Assembly (NCBI RefSeq): GCF_003014695.1
Contig: NZ_PYAS01000016.1
Span: 124,001 to 188,000, forward strand
DNA: 64,000 bases
Direction of reading: 5' to 3'
Origin: Dyadobacter jiangsuensis
Lineage (GTDB): Bacteria; Bacteroidota; Bacteroidia; Cytophagales; Spirosomataceae
Positions 40,948-50,220 of the stretch are shown here, piece after piece. Below the pieces are notes generated by a model. It saw nothing but the letters and a program-made list of their open reading frames with translations. It had not been told where the DNA came from and did not search any database. A program made the position numbers and the translations under genes. The stretch's first letter is position 1. Every line of letters begins with the position of its first letter.

Positions 40948-43900
40948 ATGATGAAATTAATTACTGCATGTCTCGGACTATGCGCATTCCTCCTGCTTTG
41001 GGGACCCGAAACGCGGGCACAGGGGAATGAGGCATCCATTATCGGGAAGGTCAGCGAAGGACAAGCCGGGCCGGTCGTCGGCGCTACGGTTTACGTCAAG
41101 AACGAATCGACCGGTTTCAGCACAGGGACCGTTACCGATGCGAACGGTGATTACATTATCAAGCAATTGCCCCTTGGTTCGCCCTACTCCATCACGGTTT
41201 CGTTTATCGGTTATGGTGAGCAAAAAAAGACCGGGTATTCACTCAACCAGGGCGATCAGCTGCGCCTGAACTTTGCGCTGGAAGCCTCTGCGAACGAGCT
41301 CAAAGCCATTGATATCGTAGCCAACTCACTGAAAAACACGGTAGTGACGTTGGGCGCATCCACCCCCGTTACCGCCCGCGACATTGCACGGCTTCCGGTA
41401 AACGGCCGTAACTTCACCTCGCTCATGGATCTGTCGCCGCTGACCAACGGCAGCAGCCTCGGCGGCCAGCTTGCCTCTTCAACCAACTACACCATCGACG
41501 GAATGACCTCGCGCGGTACCATTGCCGGCGGCGGTACTTCGGGTGCCTATTCAATCTCGATGGAAGCGATCCGCGAGTTTAAGGTGGTGACCAATGAATA
41601 TGATGTGACCATGGGCCGCGCGGGTGGCGGTACCATCAGCACCGTAACCAAAGCCGGTACCAACCAGCTGTCCGGTAGCGCGTTCACGTATATGCGTAAC
41701 GACGCGCTTTCCAGCAAGTACGACCTTCGCGGAAACAAGAGAACGCAGGAGTTTTCGACTTACCAGTACGGATTTTCACTCGGCGGCCCGATCATTAAAG
41801 ATAAGGCGCATTTCTTTGTGGCATGGGACCACCAGGCCGATTCCCGTCCGCTTTACATCGCGAATATCCTCAGCCCTGCCGACGAGGCGGCCAACAAGGT
41901 TACCAATGCAACGCTGGAACGTTTCGTAGGCATCGCCCGTGACAAATACGGTGTTTCGAACGACCCGCAATACGGTGCATTTGACAAAGCCAAAGGTACC
42001 GACGCGATTTTTGCGCGCGTCGACTGGCAGTTGAATGCGAAAAATCTCCTGACGATCCGCAACAACATGGTGATCGAGAATGACGCGCTTTCGGAAGGCG
42101 ATAACTCGAATATCAACTTCTACGAATCGTACATCGACCGTAAGAAATTCGACAACAGCCTCATGGCCTCGCTCCGTACGAGTTTGAACCCACGCGTGAC
42201 GAATGAGCTGAAAGTGCAGCATTTCTATGAGGATGTACAGGTGCTTCCTAGCTCGCAGCTTCCTGCCGCAGGTATCCCGCGCGCGATTGTAGAAAACGTA
42301 GAATCCGTTGCCGGCAACGCCAATTACCTGGCCTCAATCCAGATCGGCGGACAGCGCTTTTCGCCGGAATGGTTTAAAGGAACGGTGGTGCAGGCGGTGG
42401 ATAACCTGTATTACAATACCGGGAAGATCAACTTCACATTCGGTATCGACATGATGTACAACCTGATGCATTCGCGCTATGGCAGCGAAATGAACGGCCG
42501 TTTCTATTTCACGGGAATGGATAATTTCAATAACCTGAAACCTTACCGCTACGCCCGCGAAATTTACCTGAACGAAGACCAGAGCAACAAAGTGAAATCA
42601 CTGAGCACCGGTTTGTATGCGCAAATGGATACCAAACTGGGCCTTGGACTGGATATGACGGCCGGTCTGCGCCTCGACAATACCGTATACCTCAACCGTG
42701 CGAATTTCAGTCAGGTAGTGTTCGATGAGCTGGGTATCAAAACCAACAACCGCATCAACACGCTTCAATTGCAGCCTCGCGTGCAGTTTACCTGGGACGT
42801 GAACGAGCAGAGCAAGGACGTGATCCGTTTCGGCGCCGGCGTTTTCGGATCGGCATTGAACCCCTATTCGATGGTGAACAATATGCTGTTCGACGGTTCC
42901 AAAGTGGCTTCGGTGGAAATCCAGGGAGCGCTTGTACCGACACCCGATTTCCCGTTGTACCGTCAGGACCCAAGCAAAGCGCCGGGTGCAGAACTATTCA
43001 ATATCCCTGGCATCGAGCGCCTGATCACGATCAACACCAATGCCCCGGACGCCAAGGTTCCGGTTATTTACAAAACCAATTTCTCGTACAACCACTTTTT
43101 CAGCGACCGTCTCCGGATTGGTATCAGCGGTTATGCATCGTGGGCACGTAACAACTACATGTACATTGACCGCAACATGGTGGATGAGCCGTTCTTCCGC
43201 ATCGGTGCTGAGGCCAATCGCGGCGTGTATGTTCCCGCCGAAACCATCAATGCCAGCAACGGTGCTACCAACTGGCTCAACAGCCGCCGGACCAAACAGG
43301 TGGGCCGCGTGCTCGAACTCGTGAGCGATGGCAAGAAAAACCAATACGCATTGGTCATCGACGGTACGTTCAAGTACTTCCGCGACGGGCAAATCACCGC
43401 TTCTTACACCTGGAACGATTCCAAGGACAACACTTCCTACAATGGTAACGTGGCCAACACCGCTACCCTCGACCAGATGGTGATCGACGATCCGCGTGAC
43501 CTGAGCCGCATGAGCTATGCCAACAACCAGTTCCGCAATAAAATTGTGGTTTACGGTACCGCACCGAGCTTCTGGGGTATTACGCTGGGCGTTCGCTACT
43601 CGGGCATCGGCGGTACACGCTACTCGCTGGCTGTGAGCGGTAATATGAACGGCGACTTCGTTTCGTCGAACGACCTGCCTTACATTTACGACGCCAACAG
43701 CTCCGCTACACCTGAATACATCCGCACGGGCCTCAAAGCGATCCTCGATAACCCCCAGGCGGAGCAAAGCATTAAGGACTTTATCCGCCGGGATACGGGT
43801 AAAATGGCTGAGCGCAATGGCGGGGTGAACGGTTTCTACGGCGTGTTCGATGTCCGTTTGGGTAAGAAGTTCAGGATTTACAAAACACATGGTATCGAGG

Positions 43901-44106
43901 CTTCGATCGACGTTTTCAACTTCGCCAACCTGCTCAACAAGGATTGGGGAGTGGGTAACAACTTGGGCAAGACCAACCTGTACACGATCAAGAAATTCGA
44001 TAAGGCCAAAAACGAATTCTTCTACGACGTGAACAAGGGCGCGGGTGTTTCCAGCCTCAACGGTAACCCTTACCAGATCCAGGTAGGCCTTCGCTATTCT
44101 TTCTGA
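40948..44106 (+). CDS. Oar-like TonB-dependent receptor
   Basis: 1052 aa from MMKLITACLG (signal peptide; the longer frame from 40906 has no signal). CarboxypepD_reg-like domain at about 30-110 (GKVSEGQAGPVVGATVYVKNESTG), plug with RDIARLPVNGRNFTSLMDLSP and TVTKAGTNQLSGSAF, then a long barrel closing on GNPYQIQVGLRYSF. Oar-like receptors import ligands with TonB and are often phosphate-regulated in this phylum. The upstream 11-bp TTAAC array and the phosphodiesterase gene downstream fit phosphate scavenging. Confidence 0.93.
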   Translation: MMKLITACLGLCAFLLLWGPETRAQGNEASIIGKVSEGQAGPVVGATVYVKNESTGFSTGTVTDANGDYIIKQLPLGSPYSITVSFIGYGEQKKTGYSLNQGDQLRLNFALEASANELKAIDIVANSLKNTVVTLGASTPVTARDIARLPVNGRNFTSLMDLSPLTNGSSLGGQLASSTNYTIDGMTSRGTIAGGGTSGAYSISMEAIREFKVVTNEYDVTMGRAGGGTISTVTKAGTNQLSGSAFTYMRNDALSSKYDLRGNKRTQEFSTYQYGFSLGGPIIKDKAHFFVAWDHQADSRPLYIANILSPADEAANKVTNATLERFVGIARDKYGVSNDPQYGAFDKAKGTDAIFARVDWQLNAKNLLTIRNNMVIENDALSEGDNSNINFYESYIDRKKFDNSLMASLRTSLNPRVTNELKVQHFYEDVQVLPSSQLPAAGIPRAIVENVESVAGNANYLASIQIGGQRFSPEWFKGTVVQAVDNLYYNTGKINFTFGIDMMYNLMHSRYGSEMNGRFYFTGMDNFNNLKPYRYAREIYLNEDQSNKVKSLSTGLYAQMDTKLGLGLDMTAGLRLDNTVYLNRANFSQVVFDELGIKTNNRINTLQLQPRVQFTWDVNEQSKDVIRFGAGVFGSALNPYSMVNNMLFDGSKVASVEIQGALVPTPDFPLYRQDPSKAPGAELFNIPGIERLITINTNAPDAKVPVIYKTNFSYNHFFSDRLRIGISGYASWARNNYMYIDRNMVDEPFFRIGAEANRGVYVPAETINASNGATNWLNSRRTKQVGRVLELVSDGKKNQYALVIDGTFKYFRDGQITASYTWNDSKDNTSYNGNVANTATLDQMVIDDPRDLSRMSYANNQFRNKIVVYGTAPSFWGITLGVRYSGIGGTRYSLAVSGNMNGDFVSSNDLPYIYDANSSATPEYIRTGLKAILDNPQAEQSIKDFIRRDTGKMAERNGGVNGFYGVFDVRLGKKFRIYKTHGIEASIDVFNFANLLNKDWGVGNNLGKTNLYTIKKFDKAKNEFFYDVNKGAGVSSLNGNPYQIQVGLRYSF

Positions 44107-44129
44107 TTTGTTTTGCATTAATACAAAAA

Positions 44130-44170
44130 CCGGCTCCTCACGCACATAGCCGCGCGGGGAGCCGGAAATT
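44130..44170 (+). terminator. Stem-loop after the Oar-like receptor gene
   Basis: CCGGCTCCTCACGC pairs with GCGCGGGGAGCCGG (two imperfect positions), with A-rich sequence before and a weak AAATTTA tail. It may attenuate transcription into the phosphodiesterase gene. Confidence 0.6.
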
Positions 44171-44191
44171 TAACTAACGAGCGCATTTCCT

Positions 44192-45541
44192 ATGAAAAAA
44201 CTGATCCTGCTCTTAACCCTTTCCACATTCTCCTTCAAAAGCCTTCGCGCACAGGATGCACACGTGATCCTGATCAGCATCGATGGCCTGAGACCTGAAT
44301 TTTACAAAGATCCTACCTGGTCGATGGTGAACCTGCGCCAGGGAATGGAAACAGGCGCATATGCGGATGGCGTGACCGGTGTTTTCCCGACGGTCACCTA
44401 CCCTTCGCACACGACCATGATCACGGGCGTGAAGCCGATCAAGCATGGCGTTTATTACAACACCCCGCCCGAGCCGCTGGAAGTGACCGGCAAATGGATC
44501 TGGGATTACAAGACCATTAAAGTACCGACTATTTTCAGCGCGGCCAAGGAAAAAGGACTCTCCACGGCGTCCGTATTCTGGCCGGTGTCTGTCGGCGGGC
44601 CGGCCAATTACAATATCCCGGAGTACTGGTATTTGCCCGAAACAAAGGGCGGCAAGCGCAACATGACCAAGGCGCTCAGCGAAAACTCGAATCCAAAAGG
44701 TTTTTATGAAGAAATCCAGCAGAATGCCACGGGCAAACTGGAAGAGATCGATTTTGACGGCGAATACCTGAGCATCGACGATAACCTCTCCCGCACGAGC
44801 GCGTACATTATCCGCAAGTACAAGCCCTCGTTCCTGGCGGTACACCTGGTGGCCGTCGATCACTTCGAACACGAGCAAGGCCGCGACGGCGACAAGGTTC
44901 GCGCTGCATTAACGAGTGTCGACCGGGGCATTAAAGCCATTCTGGAAGCCATCGACAAGGCAGGTATCCAGGAAAAAACCACGGTGATCGTCACCGGCGA
45001 CCACGGGTTTGTCGATATTCACTCGTCGCTTTCACCCAACGTACTCCTCGCTAAGGCAGGCTTGTACGACCCGAAGAATCCGTCGGCCTGGAAAGCCTAT
45101 TTCCACGCTTCGGGCGGCTCATCGTTCCTGCATTTGAAAGATAAGAACGACACGCAGACGCTCGAAAAGGTAAAATCGGTACTTGCGAGCCTCCCTACTG
45201 CCCAAAAAGCCATGTTCGAAGTCAAAGACCGCGCCGCACTCGACGCCGTAGGCTCCGATCCGAATGCGGCTTTGGCCCTCGCGCCGAAGCAGGGTTTTAC
45301 GATCGGTAATGCAGCTACCGGCGATTTCGTGCGCGCTGCGAGCGGCGGTACCCACGGCTTCTTCCCCGATTTCAAAGAGATCCAGACAGGTTTCGTCGCA
45401 TTTGGCCGTGGTATTAAAAAAGGCGCGGTAATCCCCGAAATGGGCTTGCAGGACATTGCCCCGCTGATCGCCAAGTTGCTGAGCATTGATTTCCCTTCTG
45501 CTGACGGCACCGTCTACCCGGGATTGCTCACGCAACAATAG
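44192..45541 (+). CDS. Secreted nucleotide pyrophosphatase/phosphodiesterase (NPP, alkaline phosphatase superfamily)
   Basis: 449 aa, signal peptide to about residue 21. Metal and nucleophile motifs: ILISIDGLRPEF (Asp31), GVFPTVTYPSHTTMITG with the nucleophile Thr, LVAVDHFEHEQG (Asp, His), VTGDHGFVDIH and GGTHGFFP with a late His. It cleaves phosphodiester or pyrophosphate bonds in the periplasm or at the surface and so can release phosphate. It lies 85 bp behind the Oar-like receptor gene, which carries a Pho-box-like array. Confidence 0.93.
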   Translation: MKKLILLLTLSTFSFKSLRAQDAHVILISIDGLRPEFYKDPTWSMVNLRQGMETGAYADGVTGVFPTVTYPSHTTMITGVKPIKHGVYYNTPPEPLEVTGKWIWDYKTIKVPTIFSAAKEKGLSTASVFWPVSVGGPANYNIPEYWYLPETKGGKRNMTKALSENSNPKGFYEEIQQNATGKLEEIDFDGEYLSIDDNLSRTSAYIIRKYKPSFLAVHLVAVDHFEHEQGRDGDKVRAALTSVDRGIKAILEAIDKAGIQEKTTVIVTGDHGFVDIHSSLSPNVLLAKAGLYDPKNPSAWKAYFHASGGSSFLHLKDKNDTQTLEKVKSVLASLPTAQKAMFEVKDRAALDAVGSDPNAALALAPKQGFTIGNAATGDFVRAASGGTHGFFPDFKEIQTGFVAFGRGIKKGAVIPEMGLQDIAPLIAKLLSIDFPSADGTVYPGLLTQQ

Positions 45542-45578
45542 CATTTAGGTTTGTAAGATAGATAAGAATCATTCGGAA

Positions 45579-45613
45579 AGGGCGTCGCAGGTGTTGCGGC
45601 GTCCTTTTTTGTT
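45579..45613 (+). terminator. Intrinsic terminator after the NPP gene
   Basis: GGGCGTCGC pairs with GCGGCGTCC (two wobbles) around a 6-nt loop and is followed by T6. Confidence 0.85.
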
Positions 45614-45697
45614 TGTGTGAGGCATGCTTTTTGATGCACAGAACTGGCGGGAAGGTCATTCTTCGCGCCACTTACACAACAAGTATCAGCAAAAACT

Positions 45698-46480
45698 ATG
45701 AAACGGACATTGCAAGTAGCCAATATCATCGCACTCATTGTGACGATCATCGTCAACTACCTTTCCAATACCGGCATTTTCAACCACAGCACGATGGCCA
45801 GCGTTTCGGCCCGTTACCAGAATTACTTCACGCCATCAGGCTATGCATTCTCCATCTGGGGGCTCATTTACCTCATGCTCGCGGCATTTGTGATTTACCA
45901 GGCGCGCGGCATTTCCGGCAGGCGCGAGGTCCCGCCCGTGGTGGAAAAGGTCGGCTGGCTGTTTGTCATTTCCTGCGCTGCCAACTCAGCCTGGGTAATG
46001 GCCTGGCTTTATGATTTTACCGGCCTTTCGGTACTGATCATGATCGTGCTGCTTACCTCGCTATGGCTGATCATCGTCCGCACACGCATGGAAATGGATG
46101 TAATTCCCATCAAAAAAATAGCATTGACCTGGTGGCCGTTTGCCATTTACCTGGGTTGGATCTCCGTGGCCCTCATTGCGAACGTCGCGGCCTATTTCAC
46201 CAAAATCGGCTGGAACGGTTTCGGACTCTCGCCGGTGGCCTGGACCGTGATCATGATCTGCGTCGCGGGCGTCGTATACCTGGGCCTCACGTGGGCGCGT
46301 AACCTGCGCGAATCGGCGATGGTCGGGGTATGGGCATTGATCGCCGTGGCTGTGGCCAACTGGGGTACTACGCCGGCGGTCGTCAATGCGGCGCTCACCG
46401 TATCGGCGGTTATCCTCATCAGCAACGGTATTCATGCCTACCGCAACCGCGGGAGGCATTTCCTGGAAGAAGCGCGGTAA
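45698..46480 (+). CDS. TspO/MBR-like Trp-rich membrane protein
   Basis: 260 aa with about seven hydrophobic helices, longer than the usual 150- to 170-residue TspO. The motif FTPSGYAFSIWGLIYL near residue 45 and the many Trp in TM helices (NSAWVMAWLYDFTG, TWWPFAIYLGWISVAL) resemble tryptophan-rich sensory proteins. It is probably an inner-membrane protein; a porphyrin ligand is possible but unproven. It is monocistronic, with the palindromic repeat at 46485 directly after it. Confidence 0.75.
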   Translation: MKRTLQVANIIALIVTIIVNYLSNTGIFNHSTMASVSARYQNYFTPSGYAFSIWGLIYLMLAAFVIYQARGISGRREVPPVVEKVGWLFVISCAANSAWVMAWLYDFTGLSVLIMIVLLTSLWLIIVRTRMEMDVIPIKKIALTWWPFAIYLGWISVALIANVAAYFTKIGWNGFGLSPVAWTVIMICVAGVVYLGLTWARNLRESAMVGVWALIAVAVANWGTTPAVVNAALTVSAVILISNGIHAYRNRGRHFLEEAR

Positions 46481-46484
46481 CGGC

Positions 46485-46605
46485 GCGAAGCTCCTGCTTC
46501 GTGCATACTATTCGCAGGCCTCCGGCCGGTCTGTAACGCAAGACGATGCTGCATTCCTGACCGGCCGGAGGCCTGCGAATAGTGCGTGCAAAGCAGGAGC
46601 TTCGC
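46485..46605. repeat. Palindromic element copy 1 (47-bp arms)
   Basis: Arms 46485-46531 and 46559-46605 match at 42 of 47 positions; the inner part ATTCGCAGGCCTCC then GGCCGGTC is perfect. The loop is 27 nt. It is closely related to the element at 48080-48202, together bracketing the DUF4932 gene. It ends 2 bp beyond that gene's stop and could also terminate transcription from both sides. Confidence 0.9.
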
Positions 46606-46606
46606 A

Positions 46607-48022
46607 CTAGCGCATTGCAAACGACCGGCACCAGTCGATGACTTTCGGGTACAGATCGGATACCGGTGTGTCCGGGTTTTCCTTTTTGAGTTTCATCAGC
46701 ACCGCATTGAATTCTCTGAATTTCGTGAAGCCCCGCCCTTCGACATTCAGAGCTTCACGCCTGGCAATCAGGAATTTTGCCGTCAATGCATCAAATGTAT
46801 CGGTCGCGTAAAGCGAAAACAGCGCGTGCGTCATGTACTCGTTGAAAATGGATGCCGGCTTTGAATAAAAAGAAGTCTTCGCAACAGGAGCCCAAAAGTC
46901 CCTGTTTGCAAAAACACTGTCGATCTGAGCTTTGAAATTATTTGTTCTCGGGTTCACGTAGTTGTGATCTACCTCCGTGAAAATAATGCCTGCCAACACG
47001 CCGCGACGTTGTTGCTCATTCAGGTCCGCTGCCGCATTGTATAAGTTAGGCCCGTTGACAAAGAGAATCATTTCGTGGAATGACCTGCCATTCTCATCGG
47101 ATCCTCCGAACTGCTGCGTGCTGTGCCTGGAATTTATGATAGGTGAAAAAATCAGCTTGGACGTATCAAACCCGCGTTGGGAGAATTGCTTACCCAGCCA
47201 TCGCTGCATTCCGGCCACATCACTCCATGCGGCTTGCTGCGCGATCAGCTGGCGATAGTAGGGTAAGTTGCTTTGATAAAAAGCCCTGAAATTCGACTGT
47301 TTGGCAAAATCCGCAACCAGTCCGACATGATTGCGGAATGTATTGGAATAGGTTGAATCGTCAGAACCATACACAAGGAAATATTGCGTCGGCACCAACT
47401 TGTCTCCTTTAAACTCGTAACAGATACTATTATCTCTGAATTCATAGTAATTATTCGAGTATTCCGCCTCGCCTACATCTAATGCTTTGAAAACCGGATG
47501 CCCCAAATACGGTTTGAAATAGGCCATGACTTCGTCGTGATACTGCCCGGAGTCAACCATACCGCCCATCTTTTTTCCCGAAGGAGAGAGCATCAGCAAG
47601 ATATTGGCCAGCTCAAAAGTTTCCGGAATCTCAACCAGCGCTCGTCCCCGGTTTTCGCGAATGTATGCAGGAGGAAAAGAGGCTGTCACGTTGTTAAAAC
47701 GCAGTCGCAGCTTGTAGTTATGCCCAGCCAATTGCAGCGGGAAGAAGTGCTTTTCCTCGTAGGGGAAGTTGTCATTTCTTATTTGAATGGAATCATTTTC
47801 AAGGTAAACGGTCGCAGTCTTGCCAGGCGCTCCGTCCGACCCGAGATCGACAATGCCAAATTTGTTACCAGACAGCATCATCGGTGCCTTCATATGACTA
47901 AACCGGACACCCACCGCGTTCGCAGCGACTTTTAAAGTGTCTTTATGGTAAAACATCTTAGGTTGCCCGAATGCCCAGACCGGAAGCAAAACGAGTAAAA
48001 AGCAGCATCTTTTAAAGTTCAT
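46607..48022 (-). CDS. DUF4932-type secreted protein
   Basis: 471 aa from MNFKRCCFLLVLLPVWAFGQ (signal peptide; the longer frame to 48073 reads into repeat sequence). The central region GIIFTEVDHNYVNPRTN and preceding SRHSTQQFGGSDENGRSFHEMILFV match the DUF4932 style. His/Glu residues could form a metal site, but no full HExxH is seen. The gene stands alone, flanked on both sides by copies of a long palindromic repeat. Function unknown. Confidence 0.8.
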   Translation of the reverse strand: MNFKRCCFLLVLLPVWAFGQPKMFYHKDTLKVAANAVGVRFSHMKAPMMLSGNKFGIVDLGSDGAPGKTATVYLENDSIQIRNDNFPYEEKHFFPLQLAGHNYKLRLRFNNVTASFPPAYIRENRGRALVEIPETFELANILLMLSPSGKKMGGMVDSGQYHDEVMAYFKPYLGHPVFKALDVGEAEYSNNYYEFRDNSICYEFKGDKLVPTQYFLVYGSDDSTYSNTFRNHVGLVADFAKQSNFRAFYQSNLPYYRQLIAQQAAWSDVAGMQRWLGKQFSQRGFDTSKLIFSPIINSRHSTQQFGGSDENGRSFHEMILFVNGPNLYNAAADLNEQQRRGVLAGIIFTEVDHNYVNPRTNNFKAQIDSVFANRDFWAPVAKTSFYSKPASIFNEYMTHALFSLYATDTFDALTAKFLIARREALNVEGRGFTKFREFNAVLMKLKKENPDTPVSDLYPKVIDWCRSFAMR

Positions 48023-48053
48023 GGCGTAAGCGTTTGAAACCGAAATGTCAATG

Positions 48054-48073
48054 GCGCGAAGGTGTTGCTTCAC
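48054..48073. repeat. Degenerate arm fragment next to palindromic element 2
   Basis: GCGCGAAGGTGTTGCTTC resembles the left arm end of copy 1 (GCGCGAAGCTCCTGCTTC), 15 of 18 positions. It looks like a decayed extra copy. Confidence 0.45.
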
Positions 48074-48079
48074 AATGAC

Positions 48080-48202
48080 GCGAAGCTTCTGCTGCGTGCC
48101 TGATATTCGCAGGCCTCCGGCCGGTCATTAAGCAAAAAACGTTGAAGTATACACGACCGGCCGGAGGCCTGCAAATAGTGCGTGCAAAGCCGGAGCTTTT
48201 GC
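48080..48202. repeat. Palindromic element copy 2
   Basis: Arms 48080-48126 and 48155-48202 share the core ATTCGCAGGCCTCCGGCCGG with copy 1. The outer ends (GCGAAGCT-CTGCT-CGTGC) also match, while the 28-nt loop differs. It lies upstream of the DUF4932 start. No target-site duplication is obvious. Confidence 0.9.
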
Positions 48203-48308
48203 TCCATTTCTCTAATGTAACCAATAATATAATAATTAAAAGAATATTTTATCCAAAACAATCCTTCCTCCGCACCGCGGAATCACGCGCAATAGCCATT
48301 TGAAGATT

Positions 48309-48364
48309 TTAATCCCTTTTTAACCTCCTTTTAACATAGAGTTAAGGATGAAGTGCGGTTTTTG
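48309..48364 (+). promoter_or_regulatory. Pho-box-like array plus -7 element upstream of the 48535 gene
   Basis: TTAAT (48309), TTAAC (48320), TTAAC (48331) and TTAAG (48342) at exactly 11-bp period. GGTTTTTG at 48357-48364 lies 15 bp from the last repeat start, the same geometry as at 40720-40775. The stretch 48203-48534 otherwise shows only AT-rich sequence and a small GCCGC/GCGGC hairpin near 48480-48500. Confidence 0.7.
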
Positions 48365-48534
48365 TATGCGTATAAGAGGCACACACCTACGAAAAGAACA
48401 ATTTATCAATCCCGCGCCATACCATCGGCGCCTAAACGAATGCTCATTTTCAAAGACTTGAAATAAAGATACCCATTAAGGCCGCTCCTGCGCGGCTTCA
48501 AATTATACAAAAGACTCAATAGCGACCCGTTAAG

Positions 48535-48957
48535 ATGATCAAAGAATTGCTGAAATATCTCCTGCCCCTGTGCATTCTCCTGGTGGACGGATACAGCAAT
48601 ATGTATGCGGGCTCACAGGAACGCCAGGCTTGCCTCTCTCCCCTTCAGATTCTTGACGACTCGGTACACCCGAATCTCGTACAGGCTTTCGACGATAACG
48701 ATCCCGCATTCCGTCTACCCGACAATGCCCGGAAATTCGCGGAGTTTGTACGGACCATTTCCGAAGAAAAAGAAGAAGATTCCAGCGAGTCGTTCTCCCT
48801 TAAAAAATCACCACGCGCCGGCGGCATTCTCGCGGCCGCATTTGCTTCGCGCCAGCTTTTCCCCTTTTACAGCATCGCCACGGCCCGGCCTGTACGCAGG
48901 TTTGGCTCGTTTTATTCATCCCGCCGATACCTGAGGCTTCGCGTACTCAGGATTTGA
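48535..48957 (+). CDS. Small secreted protein ahead of the third RND operon
   Basis: 140 aa. Hydrophobic N-terminus (LLKYLLPLCILLVDGYSNMYA) consistent with a signal peptide, an acidic middle (FVRTISEEKEEDSSESFSLKK) and an Arg/Tyr-rich C-terminus (RRFGSFYSSRRYLRLRVLRI). No family recognised. It begins about 170 nt after the Pho-box-like array and is followed 156 bp later by the adaptor gene, so it may head that operon. Confidence 0.62.
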   Translation: MIKELLKYLLPLCILLVDGYSNMYAGSQERQACLSPLQILDDSVHPNLVQAFDDNDPAFRLPDNARKFAEFVRTISEEKEEDSSESFSLKKSPRAGGILAAAFASRQLFPFYSIATARPVRRFGSFYSSRRYLRLRVLRI

Positions 48958-49044
48958 TCCCGCTCAGCGGCAGGCTACCTATGGCCTGTCAATCCGGTCG
49001 TCGTGGCGCCCATCTCCCCCGGTAGCTCACGGCTGCTTTACACT

Positions 49045-49058
49045 GTGCCGTCAGGCAC
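49045..49058. repeat. Short palindrome GTGCC-gtca-GGCAC, second copy
   Basis: Identical 14-mer to 12427-12440, in the leader between the small secreted protein gene and the adaptor gene. Likely a dispersed extragenic repeat. Confidence 0.5.
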
Positions 49059-49113
49059 ACCCATACGAACAGTAACTATCAAAAATTCAAATTAGCTAAC
49101 TCCAAAAATCATC

Positions 49114-50199
49114 ATGAAAAGAATTCTCATGCTCGTGAGCTTGGGTGCATTGTTGTATCAGACAGGCTGTACATCCAAACACGAAGAAGAAAAAGAAGAA
49201 GCGGTTAACTATTCAGTAACAAGCCCCTTACAAAAAGACACCACCATCATCAAGGAGTACGTGAGTCAGATCCGGGCCATCAGCCATATCGAGCTCCGGG
49301 CACTGGAAAGAGGTTATTTGCAAAAAATATACGTGGATGAAGGTCAGTTGGTAAAAAAGGGACAACTGATGTTCCAGATCATGCCGCTGGTGTACCAGGC
49401 TGAGCAGCAAAAAGCGCAAGCCGAAGCCAACTTCGCAGAGATCGAATACAAAAACACCAAGGCACTGGCCGACAGCAATGTAGTTTCCAAAAACGAACTC
49501 GCATTGGCCAAAGCGAAACTGGACAAAGCGAAAGCGGAACTGGGGCTGGCGGCAACGCACCTGGGCTTTACCGAGATCCGTGCGCCGTTTAATGGTATCA
49601 TGGACCATTTCCAGGTGCGGTTGGGAAGTCTCGTGGATGAAGGCGACCTGCTTACTACCCTTTCGGACAACAGTGAAATGTGGGTTTACTTCAACGTTCC
49701 GGAAGCGGAATACCTGAACTACAAGTCGGGCGAAGACAATGGTAACCTCCTGAAAGTCAAACTCAAAATGGCCAACGAAAAGATCTTCGATCATACCGGA
49801 GCGGTGAAAACCATCGAGGCCGACTTCAATAACGAAACAGGTAACATCGCATTCCGGGCTACTTTCCCGAACCCCAAAGGCTTGCTGCGCCACGGCGAGA
49901 CGGGTAATGTGCAAATCAGCGTACCGTTGAAAAACGCGTTGCTGATCCCGCAGAAAGCGACTTTCGAGGTTTTGGAAAAGAAATACTGCTACGTGATCGA
50001 CAAGGATGGTAAAGTACAGTCACGCGAAATCACGATCGCTGCCGAATTGCCGCACATTTTCGCGGTTTCACACGGTCTTCAAAAGGACGACAAAATATTG
50101 CTGGAAGGCTTGCGCCAGGTACGCGAAAACCAGAAGATCAGCTACAAGTTCCAGAAGCCCGATTCGGTTATCTCTCACCTAAGCCTGTACGCGGAATAA
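49114..50199 (+). CDS. RND periplasmic adaptor lipoprotein (AcrA-like)
   Basis: 361 aa, lipobox QTGC (Cys19). HlyD-type domains: RALERGYLQKIYVDEGQLVKKGQLMFQI, an Ala/Lys/Glu-rich hairpin (QKAQAEANFAEIEYKNTKALADSNVVSKNELALAKAKLDKAKAEL), then FTEIRAPFNGIMDHFQVRLGSLVDEGDLL and the barrel. First structural gene of the adaptor-pump-channel operon; the pump follows after 21 bp. Confidence 0.95.
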   Translation: MKRILMLVSLGALLYQTGCTSKHEEEKEEAVNYSVTSPLQKDTTIIKEYVSQIRAISHIELRALERGYLQKIYVDEGQLVKKGQLMFQIMPLVYQAEQQKAQAEANFAEIEYKNTKALADSNVVSKNELALAKAKLDKAKAELGLAATHLGFTEIRAPFNGIMDHFQVRLGSLVDEGDLLTTLSDNSEMWVYFNVPEAEYLNYKSGEDNGNLLKVKLKMANEKIFDHTGAVKTIEADFNNETGNIAFRATFPNPKGLLRHGETGNVQISVPLKNALLIPQKATFEVLEKKYCYVIDKDGKVQSREITIAAELPHIFAVSHGLQKDDKILLEGLRQVRENQKISYKFQKPDSVISHLSLYAE

Positions 50200-50220
50200 T
50201 CAGGTCCGAAAGCAAAAGAT

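Noticed and set aside
42994..44145. 383-aa minus-strand open frame opposite the Oar-like receptor
   Set aside because: It is antisense to a well-supported TonB receptor gene with no family signal, and arises from codon bias on the coding strand.
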